DNA of 33,325 bases from Planctomycetota bacterium (GTDB lineage Bacteria > Planctomycetota > PLA2). The first letter of the stretch is position 1. Each line of letters opens with the position of its first letter. Shown here one piece after another: positions 27,356 through 33,325 of the stretch. The position numbers and the translations under genes are program-made. The notes below the pieces were generated by a model, which was not told the DNA's origin, made no database searches, and was given only the letters and a program-made list of their open reading frames with translations. The stretch is from NCBI GenBank assembly GCA_027297745.1, contig JAPUHK010000054.1:1-33325 (forward strand), given 5' to 3'.

Positions 27356-28684
27356 TTACGTGCGCTCGACGATGTAGCTGATCAGCTCGTCGATGGGGAC
27401 GCGCACCTGCTCCATCGAGTCGCGCTCGCGTACGGTGATCGTGCGATCCTCCAGCGTCTGCCCGTCCACCGTGGCGCAAAACGGGGTGCCGATCTCGTCC
27501 TGGCGGCGGTAGCGGCGTCCGATGGCGCCCGCCTGATCGTAAAAGCACGGGAAATGCGGCAGGCACAGCCGGATGATCTCGCGCGCCACGTCCGGCATGC
27601 CCTCCTTCTTCACGAGCGGGAAGACGGCCAGCGTGATGGGCGCGATGCGCGGGTGCAGGCGCAAGACGACGCGCTTCTCCCCCCCGACCTCCTCTTCCGC
27701 GTACGCGTCGAGCAGGAAGACGAGCACATTGCGCGTAAGACCGGCAGCCGGCTCGACCACATGCGGCGTGATCCACTCCTTGGTGTCCGGGTCCTGCCAG
27801 GCGAGCTTCTTCCCGGTCGCCTGCGCGTGCTTGGTGAGGTCGTAGTCCGTGCGGTAGGCGATGCCCTCGAGCTCGTCCCAACCCCACGGGAACTCGTACT
27901 CGATGTCGAAGCAGCTCTTGGCGTAGTGCGCGAGCTCGTCGGGCTCGTGTGCGCGCCGCCGCATCTTCTCGGGTTTGATGCCGTACTTCAGGTACCAGTC
28001 GTGCCGCTCCTGCACCCAGTACGCGAGCATCTCCTCGCCCTGCTCGGGCCTGCAGAAGTACTCCATCTCCATCAGCTCGAACTCGCGCGTGCGGAAGATG
28101 AAGTTCCCGGTCACGATCTCGTTGCGGAAGGCCTTGCCGATCTGCCCGATGCCGAACGGCAGCTTCATGCGCATCGTGTTCAGCACGTTCAGGAAGTTGG
28201 TGAAGATCCCCTGGGCGGTCTCGGGGCGCAGATAGGTGGTTGCGGCGCTGTCCTCGACCGGGCCCACCTGGGTCTTGAACATCATGTTGAACTTGCGCGG
28301 CTCGGTCAGCTCGCAGTCCGTGTGCTCCCCGGGGTGCTTGGAGGGCTTGCGCGGGCACTCGCTCTGGTCCAGCTTGTCCTGGCGGAAGCGGCCCTTGCAG
28401 GTCTTGCAGTCCACGAGCGGGTCGTTGAAGCCGGCCACGTGCCCGGACGTCTCCCAGACCTGGGGCGCCTGCAGGATGGCCGAGTCCAGCCCCACGACGT
28501 CCTCGCGGCCGGTAACCACGTCCCGCCACCAGGCGTCGGCGATCCGCCGCTTCAGCTCCACCCCCAGGGGGCCGTAGTCCCAGGTGGACTCGAAACCCCC
28601 GTAGATCTCGCTGGCCTGGAAGATGAAGCCCCGCCGCTTGCAGAGCGAGACGAGCTTCTCCATGAGGGTGGGTTCGGGAGCCAT
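27356..28684 (-). CDS. glyS: Glycyl-tRNA synthetase, single-chain (dimeric) type
   Basis: 442 residues. It charges tRNA-Gly with glycine in the cytoplasm. This is the homodimeric class II type, not the bacterial alpha2-beta2 type. Motifs: GFIFQASEIYGGFESTWDYG (19-38), metal-binding-like CKTC (93-96) with Cys110 downstream, YLRPETAQGIFTNF (151-164), motif 2 FRNEI (186-190) and FELMEMEYF. The C-terminal anticodon-binding domain ends with RYRRQDEIGTPFCATVD and SMEQVRVPIDEL. ATG 28684 is used, and Met8 is an alternative. A promoter-like pair of boxes lies 12 nt upstream, which leaves no room for a T-box or riboswitch leader. TAA stop. Confidence 0.96.
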   Translation of the reverse strand: MAPEPTLMEKLVSLCKRRGFIFQASEIYGGFESTWDYGPLGVELKRRIADAWWRDVVTGREDVVGLDSAILQAPQVWETSGHVAGFNDPLVDCKTCKGRFRQDKLDQSECPRKPSKHPGEHTDCELTEPRKFNMMFKTQVGPVEDSAATTYLRPETAQGIFTNFLNVLNTMRMKLPFGIGQIGKAFRNEIVTGNFIFRTREFELMEMEYFCRPEQGEEMLAYWVQERHDWYLKYGIKPEKMRRRAHEPDELAHYAKSCFDIEYEFPWGWDELEGIAYRTDYDLTKHAQATGKKLAWQDPDTKEWITPHVVEPAAGLTRNVLVFLLDAYAEEEVGGEKRVVLRLHPRIAPITLAVFPLVKKEGMPDVAREIIRLCLPHFPCFYDQAGAIGRRYRRQDEIGTPFCATVDGQTLEDRTITVRERDSMEQVRVPIDELISYIVERT

Positions 28685-28696
28685 GGCGAATGGCTC

Positions 28697-28724
28697 AGAG
28701 TAAACCCGCGGTGGGGGACGCCAA
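28697..28724 (-). promoter_or_regulatory. Candidate glyS promoter with a very short leader
   Basis: On the minus strand: TTGGCG (28719-28724), a 16-bp spacer and TACTCT (28697-28702), 12 nt before the ATG. No Shine-Dalgarno sequence is present between the -10 box and the start. Confidence 0.35.
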
Positions 28725-28762
28725 AGGTTCCCCAGGCTGGCCGCGACACCGGGTTAAAGGGT

Positions 28763-28854
28763 CCGGGCCGAGGAGTGGTCGACCCCCCGGCCCGGCGGCA
28801 TCGGGTTTGTGGAGAGGCGCAAAGCGCCTGGGCTTGTCTTGCCCGGAACCCCGA
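28763..28854. other. Hairpin cluster in the 349-bp divergent gap glyS / repeat protein
   Basis: CCGGGCC/GGCCCGG (28763-28769 with 28789-28795), AGGCGC-AAA-GCGCCT (28815-28829) and GGGC/GCCC (28830-28833 with 28841-28844). TCGGG/CCCGA (28801-28805 with 28850-28854) encloses the last two. To the right, about 28855-28965 is markedly AT-richer than the rest of the window and probably holds divergent promoter or operator sequence, but I cannot name boxes there. TAGAGT (29016-29021) sits 12 nt before the next start. Confidence 0.3.
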
Positions 28855-29033
28855 ACGTAGCTGACCGTCCGATATTCCACCTAAACGAATACTGTACGTA
28901 GCAAGGTATGCAAGTCGATCTTGGAAATTTGTTACAAGCGCCTTGAAACACGCGAGTTACGATCACGCCAAGTGGGCCTGATCCGGGATCTGAACGCGCC
29001 GCCGTCCTGCTCGTCTAGAGTGACGTAAGGCCG

Positions 29034-31751
29034 ATGGAGCGCCGGAAGAGATCCAAAGGCTGGGGAGCCCTGCTGGTAGCGCTTCCCATGGCCTTTTTCC
29101 TGGTCTATCTGATCGTCAGCCAGGTTCTCGACACGGATCAACACGCGCGTTACGCCACCACGGTCCTGGCCTCCACCTCGGTGTCTCAGAGTGAGGCGGC
29201 CACGCCCAAGCTGGACAAGGCAAAGGAGGCGGCCGCTCCCGCAGCAACCGGTGCGGACTCAAAGGAGGAGCTGCCGCCGTACGGCGACCCGAACCTGCCG
29301 CGCGAGGAGACCCTGCGCGGGCGCGTCGTGGACGCGGAGCGCAACCCGGTCCCGGACGCGATCGTGATCACCGGCTACAAGGACACGAACACGCGGCCGT
29401 ACTCGCTCGTGCTGGCTTCGAAGGTGCGCACGGACGAAGCCGGCGAGTTCGTGCTCGGCCCGCTCGAGAAGCGCGAGCACTTCATCCTGGCCTCGAAGGA
29501 GGACGTCGGCGTCGCTTTCCGCGTGGGGCAGCGATGGGGCACGAGCCTCAAGCCCGGCACGTGGATCGAGCTCGTCTTGCTGCCGGGCGGCACGATCGAA
29601 GGCCGCGTGACCGTGAGCGGCAAGGACGAGCCTGTGGCGGGCGCGCGCGTCCTGCTGATGACGCAGATCTACGCGCGCGAGATCGAGACCGACGCCGACG
29701 GCCGCTACAAGCTGATCCTGGTGCCGCCCACGCGCAGCACCTGGCAGGGCCACTCCGTGCACGTGCTGGCGGACGGGTACATGCGCGCGAAGCGCACGAA
29801 CCTGCTCTTGCAGGACGGCGAGCAGACCACCATCGACTTCGCGCTCGCGGGGGGCGGCACGCTCAAGGGCAAGGTGCTCGACGGCAAGACGCACAAGCCG
29901 GTCGCCGGCGCGGTGGTCGGCGAGGGTTGGGAGCCGCACGACAAGACCACGACCACAAACGAGGAGGGCCTCTTCGAGCTCGAGCACGTGGACACGGCCC
30001 CCAACCGGATCTTCACGGCGCGCGCCGAGAACTATCTCCCCGCGCAGAAGGAGAGCGACGGGTCGGGAAGCGTGGAGTTCAAGCTCAGCGCCTCGCGCGT
30101 CGTCACCGGCACGGTCTTCAGCCCGGAGGGGAATCCGGCCAAGGACGCACGCGTCTTCCTGCACCGGACCAAGACGGCCCCCGGCTATAAGAACCGCGGG
30201 GGCAGGGGGCGCTTGCAGACCACCACCGACGCCGAGGGCCGCTTCAGCTTCCGCGACGTGCTGCCGGGCGCCGTTGTGGGCATCGCTTTCCACGAGGAGT
30301 ACGCGGCCGGCGAGAGCGAGCCCGTCGAAGTGCCGGAGGAGGTGACGCCGGAGGAGATGCGCGTGGACTTGCGCGCCGGGCTCTCGGTCGAAGGCGACGT
30401 GCGCGACACCTACGACCGGCCGCTCGTGGACACGCGCGTGCTGGTCTACCCCGACTGGCGCAACCGGAACCGCAAGGGCTACAAGTACGCCCAGAACTAC
30501 ACGTGGCAACACCAGCCGTCGGCCTACACCGACAAGGACGGACGGTTCAAGCTGCGCGGGCTGATGGGCGGGAGCTACTACCTCTACGCGATCTCGCGGG
30601 AACACGGCTGGGCCAGCCAGCGGGTCGAAGGCGTCGACGGCGAGAAGAAGTCGGGGATCCGCATCAGTTTCCTGGGCGCCAGCCTCAGCGGTGTCGTGCT
30701 GACGGCCGACGGCGAGCCCGTGCCGGAGGCCAACATCAACGCGCAGGGCAAGGGCGGCAGTCAGGGCTACGACTGGCGCTGGACGCAGACCGACAGCTTC
30801 GGCCGTTTCAAGATGGCGGGGCTCAAGGCCGATCGCTACACGATCAACGTAAATACCGGCTTCGGGCAGGCGGATCCCCTGAAGGAGATCGCTGCCGGGA
30901 CCCATGACCTGGAGATCAAGCTCAAGCCTACGCAGCGTTTGCGGGGCCGCGTCGACAGCATCCTGAACGGCCGTCCCGTTCAGGAGTTCAAGCTCAACAT
31001 TCGCGGGCAACGGGGCGGCGATACCAAGCTGCGCGGGCGGACGAGCTGGAGTGGCACGATCCACTCGCCCGACGGCAGCTTCGAGCGCCCTGTGGCCCCG
31101 GGCATGTACCAGCTCACCGTGCAAGCGGTGGGGCACGCGGCCGCGACGGTGAGCGACATCCTCGTTGAGCGCGACGTCGAGACGCCGGTCGTGGACATAC
31201 GCCTCGACCTGGGCGGCTCCATCCGCGGCACCGTGTATGGCCAGGACGGCAAGCCGCTGCCCTATGCGTACGTGCGCGGCGGCGTGTACGTGGCGCCAGG
31301 CGAGACGATGCGGCAGGAAGACCGGTACATCCGCCTCAACGACCGCGCCGACGACGAGGGCCGCTTCTTCATACGCGGCGTCGGCCCCGGCCTGTACCAG
31401 CTCAACGTGCGCTGGGGGCGCGCATCGGCGCTGGCCCAGGTGCAGGTCACCGGCCAGGACGCGGTCCGCATCGACCTGTACATCCTGCCCACCGGCAAGG
31501 TGGCCATCATCGTGGTTGACGAGGAGGGCAACCCGGTCAAGGGCGTGTGGTTCTCGTTCAAGGATGCGAGCGGCCGCTGGCGCGGCTGGGCTCAGCAGAC
31601 CAACGTGCAGGGCGGCACGACCTCGGCCGACCTGCCGCAGGGTGATCTGACCGCGAGCGGTACGCACGCCAAGTACGTGATCGACCCGTTCACGGTGACC
31701 GTCGAGCCGAGCAAGACGATCACTGTGCGCGTCGTCGCCCGCAAGAAATAG
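29034..31751 (+). CDS. Membrane-anchored protein with about nine carboxypeptidase-regulatory-like repeats
   Basis: 905 residues from ATG 29034 (weak AAGG 5 nt upstream). A basic N-terminus and one membrane segment (about 10-30, GALLVALPMAFFLVYLIVSQ) are followed by an Ala/Lys/Glu-rich spacer to about residue 92. About nine beta-sandwich repeats of 80-95 residues follow. Each opens with a strand pair such as LRGRVVDAERNPVPDAIV, IEGRVTVSGKDEPVAGARV, LKGKVLDGKTHKPVAGAVV, VTGTVFSPEGNPAKDARV, LSGVVLTADGEPVPEANI, IRGTVYGQDGKPLPYAYV or VAIIVVDEEGNPVKGVWF, and most carry a following 'T(D/N)..GRF...' strand. These belong to the carboxypeptidase D regulatory/transthyretin-like fold. A periplasmic or cell-surface binding role is likely. 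No peptidase domain is present. The ligand is unknown. TAG stop. Confidence 0.85.
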   Translation: MERRKRSKGWGALLVALPMAFFLVYLIVSQVLDTDQHARYATTVLASTSVSQSEAATPKLDKAKEAAAPAATGADSKEELPPYGDPNLPREETLRGRVVDAERNPVPDAIVITGYKDTNTRPYSLVLASKVRTDEAGEFVLGPLEKREHFILASKEDVGVAFRVGQRWGTSLKPGTWIELVLLPGGTIEGRVTVSGKDEPVAGARVLLMTQIYAREIETDADGRYKLILVPPTRSTWQGHSVHVLADGYMRAKRTNLLLQDGEQTTIDFALAGGGTLKGKVLDGKTHKPVAGAVVGEGWEPHDKTTTTNEEGLFELEHVDTAPNRIFTARAENYLPAQKESDGSGSVEFKLSASRVVTGTVFSPEGNPAKDARVFLHRTKTAPGYKNRGGRGRLQTTTDAEGRFSFRDVLPGAVVGIAFHEEYAAGESEPVEVPEEVTPEEMRVDLRAGLSVEGDVRDTYDRPLVDTRVLVYPDWRNRNRKGYKYAQNYTWQHQPSAYTDKDGRFKLRGLMGGSYYLYAISREHGWASQRVEGVDGEKKSGIRISFLGASLSGVVLTADGEPVPEANINAQGKGGSQGYDWRWTQTDSFGRFKMAGLKADRYTINVNTGFGQADPLKEIAAGTHDLEIKLKPTQRLRGRVDSILNGRPVQEFKLNIRGQRGGDTKLRGRTSWSGTIHSPDGSFERPVAPGMYQLTVQAVGHAAATVSDILVERDVETPVVDIRLDLGGSIRGTVYGQDGKPLPYAYVRGGVYVAPGETMRQEDRYIRLNDRADDEGRFFIRGVGPGLYQLNVRWGRASALAQVQVTGQDAVRIDLYILPTGKVAIIVVDEEGNPVKGVWFSFKDASGRWRGWAQQTNVQGGTTSADLPQGDLTASGTHAKYVIDPFTVTVEPSKTITVRVVARKK

Positions 31752-31766
31752 CCGTCAGGCTCTATT
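31747..31766. terminator. Small dyad around facing TAG stops
   Basis: AATAG (31747-31751) pairs with CTATT (31762-31766) and AGCC (31750-31753) with GGCT (31758-31761), giving an imperfect dyad with a bulge. The two TAG stops are 10 bp apart. Confidence 0.25.
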
Positions 31767-32067
31767 CAGGCGGGCACGCACACGGGGTGGTCGTGCACCG
31801 TGGGCAGCCGTCTCTGTACTTGGCCGCGGCCTCGCGCATGTCGATGCCGCGCATGGAGGCCAGCGTCACGAGCCAGGCGGCCACGTCGCCGAACTCCTCT
31901 TTCAGGTTTCCGGCGTCGTCGCGCTTCAGCGCCCGGGCCAACTCGCCGACCTCCTCCACGAACCAGGCGAAGGTTCGCTCCCAGCCGCGCGTCCGGTCGC
32001 GCTCCAGGTAGATGTGCTCGATCTGCTTCTGGAACGCCCGCAGTCCCCGGCCGCCCTCGTCGCTCAC
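31762..32067 (-). CDS. MazG-type nucleoside triphosphate pyrophosphohydrolase
   Basis: 101 residues from GTG 32067, which overlaps the upstream stop (GTGA). The frame is open upstream, but that part is the shadow of the phosphatase gene. The MazG metal-binding signature EExxE...ExxD is present: FVEEVGELARALKR (Glu38, Glu39, Glu42) and LKEEFGDVAAWL (Glu58, Asp61). The family hydrolyses NTPs or dNTPs to monophosphates plus pyrophosphate. The C-terminus has a Cys-rich tail (CPRCTTTPCAC, 88-98) that may bind a metal, a feature I recall from short MazG-like proteins. It is co-translated with the SpoIIE-type phosphatase, but a functional link is not evident. Confidence 0.88.
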   Translation of the reverse strand: MSDEGGRGLRAFQKQIEHIYLERDRTRGWERTFAWFVEEVGELARALKRDDAGNLKEEFGDVAAWLVTLASMRGIDMREAAAKYRDGCPRCTTTPCACPPE

Positions 32068-33325
32068 TTGAGCCGCTTGAGGGTGGAGATGGTGATGTCG
32101 TCGTTCTGCTCGCCGCCGCCGAGGAAGGCGTCCACCGTGCCGCCCACCAGGTTGACGAAGGCCGCGCTGTTCATGCCCCCGTTGCGCCGGATGGCCTCGG
32201 TCAAACGCTCCTCCCCGAAGCTCTCGCCCGCCGCGTTCTGGACCGAGATGACGCCGTCGGTGTAGAACACGATGCGGTCGTTCTTCTGCAACGAGAAGCG
32301 CTTGTCCTCGATCGTCTTGTCGAAGACGGGGCCGATGTCGAGTCCGAGCGCGATTCCGCTGGGGTTGATCGTCGCGGTCTTCCCCTGGCGCCAGAGAATG
32401 ATCGGGCGGTGGCCGGCGCTCGCGGCCGTCACCGCGCCATCGGCGGGATCCAGCACGACCGCCATGGCGGTCACGGCCATGCCGGACTTGAGGTCGCGCG
32501 ACAAGTGCCGGTTGACCTCGCGCAGCCACTGCGCGGGCGTCGTGGCCGGATCGATGGCGGACTTCAGATAGGCGCGCGTCATGGCCATGATCATCGCGGC
32601 CGGCACGCCGCGTATGCTCTCGGACACGTCCGCGATGACGAGCGCCAACCGGTCCCCGTCCAACTCGATGTAGTCGAAGTAGTCCCCGCCGATATCGCGC
32701 CCCGGCTTGAAGAGCGTCTCCACGTCGTGCGAGGGGATGCGCGGCGGGTCCTGCGGCCGCAGGCTCTGGTGGATCTGCGCCGCCAGCGACAGCTCTTTCT
32801 CGACCGCCTCGTCCAGGTTCCCCGACCCGGTGCTCTGGATCAGCTCCAGGTTGCGCACCATCTTCTCGGCCGTGCGCTGCAGCATGCCCACCTCGCCGGT
32901 CGCGTCGACCATGATGCGCTGGTCGAGGCGACCGCGTCCGACCGCGTCGAGGTCGCGCGCGAGGGCGCCGAGGCCCTTCGCGGCCTTCGACGCCACCACC
33001 ACCCAGCCCGCGCCCGCCAGGCCGACGAGCAACGGCGTCAGGAACAGCCAGGAGCCGGCGCCGCCCTTGCCGAGGCCGTCCTCGGAGAGGATGGCCACCG
33101 CATCGCCCGCGCGTGTGCCGTTGCGGTTCTTGTACTCGCGCCGGTAGATGCGTGCCGCGAACACGGCGCGCGTCACCGGATCCTGAAGCTTGGCGCGGTA
33201 CACATCGACGTCCCCGACCTTCCCCACAGGCTGCAGCTTCGGATCACGCGGCAGGCTGACGCCAGCGGCCTCCGGACCTTGCTTCTTGTCGAGCCGGACT
33301 TGCAAGCCGCGCACCACGCCACGCG
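32064..33325 (-). CDS. HAMP-containing SpoIIE/RsbU-type (PP2C) serine phosphatase, 5' end outside the window
   Basis: The frame is open through the right edge, so the N-terminus is missing. The visible part runs: end of an extracytoplasmic sensor region, a membrane segment (WLFLTPLLVGLAGAGWVVVAS, near 33000), a HAMP linker (LGALARDLDAVGRGRLDQRI, DATGEVGMLQRTAEKMVRN), a coiled coil, then the phosphatase. Metal-binding regions are FKPGRDIGGDYFDYIEL, LVIADVSE, GHRPIIL and, at the end, GGGEQNDDITI. Such enzymes dephosphorylate anti-anti-sigma proteins in partner-switching cascades, with the signal sensed outside the membrane. Odd: where the family has DVSGxG-VPAA, this protein reads DVSESIRGVPAA, which alters the loop beside the metal site. 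The stop overlaps mazG (GTGA). The target is not in the window. Confidence 0.88.
   Translation of the reverse strand, partial: RGVVRGLQVRLDKKQGPEAAGVSLPRDPKLQPVGKVGDVDVYRAKLQDPVTRAVFAARIYRREYKNRNGTRAGDAVAILSEDGLGKGGAGSWLFLTPLLVGLAGAGWVVVASKAAKGLGALARDLDAVGRGRLDQRIMVDATGEVGMLQRTAEKMVRNLELIQSTGSGNLDEAVEKELSLAAQIHQSLRPQDPPRIPSHDVETLFKPGRDIGGDYFDYIELDGDRLALVIADVSESIRGVPAAMIMAMTRAYLKSAIDPATTPAQWLREVNRHLSRDLKSGMAVTAMAVVLDPADGAVTAASAGHRPIILWRQGKTATINPSGIALGLDIGPVFDKTIEDKRFSLQKNDRIVFYTDGVISVQNAAGESFGEERLTEAIRRNGGMNSAAFVNLVGGTVDAFLGGGEQNDDITISTLKRLK

Noticed and set aside
29259-31667. 802-codon antisense ORF opposite the nine-repeat protein, and similar ones at 15485-17581 and 18172-20331
   Set aside because: Low-complexity Arg/Ala/Val/His translations on the opposite strand of clear genes.

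Overview
The window is a GC-rich chromosomal segment with short intergenic gaps and no plasmid, phage, IS, CRISPR, tRNA or rRNA signature. It contains Kdo biosynthesis (kdsB beside pyrG), so a Gram-negative lipopolysaccharide cell is likely. It also has very large exported HEAT-repeat proteins, exported carboxypeptidase-regulatory-like repeat proteins, and a membrane protein whose readable N-terminal part contains SNPYAP. I infer a Planctomycetota-like bacterium, possibly from a metagenome. The phylum is inference only.

Layout. 1-2909: two paralogous small membrane proteins, the first cut by the window edge and the second broken by a frameshift, flank a minus-strand exported protein with a C25/caspase-like His-Cys pair. 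2958-10036: two translationally coupled exported HEAT-repeat proteins of 1036 and 1323 residues. 10039-13098 (minus): lipoprotein-kdsB-pyrG. 13205-14623: exported parvulin-type peptidyl-prolyl isomerase. 14633-17524 (minus): a membrane-anchored protein made of one ~410-residue module duplicated around a Pro/Lys-rich linker. 17655-24761: rluD, then a propionyl-CoA to succinyl-CoA set (methylmalonyl-CoA mutase catalytic subunit, epimerase, carboxyltransferase, biotin carboxylase, biotin carrier). 24736-31751: two exported carboxypeptidase-regulatory-like proteins on either side of minus-strand glyS. 31762-33325 (minus): MazG-type pyrophosphohydrolase and a HAMP/SpoIIE-type phosphatase cut by the right edge.

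How the genes work together. Biotin carboxylase, carrier and carboxyltransferase would make methylmalonyl-CoA from propionyl-CoA. The epimerase converts it to the R form and the mutase rearranges that to succinyl-CoA. The cobalamin-binding mutase subunit is not in the window. PyrG supplies the CTP that KdsB uses to activate Kdo. Most other genes encode envelope proteins without a recognisable catalytic function.

Most notable points. (1) A 600-bp gap inside the propionate cluster is packed with near-perfect RNA-like helices, and includes a possible minus-strand small RNA with its own promoter and terminator. (2) At four of the five convergent gene junctions both genes end in TAG, 2-10 bp apart, and the stops lie in opposite arms of a small dyad. 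(3) Several start codons sit only 7-12 nt behind a TAnnnT -10-like element, suggesting leaderless or very short-leader mRNAs. (4) The carboxyltransferase lacks 12 residues of a strongly conserved loop. (5) A ~284-bp block is ~96% identical between the two halves of the duplicated protein, which suggests gene conversion.
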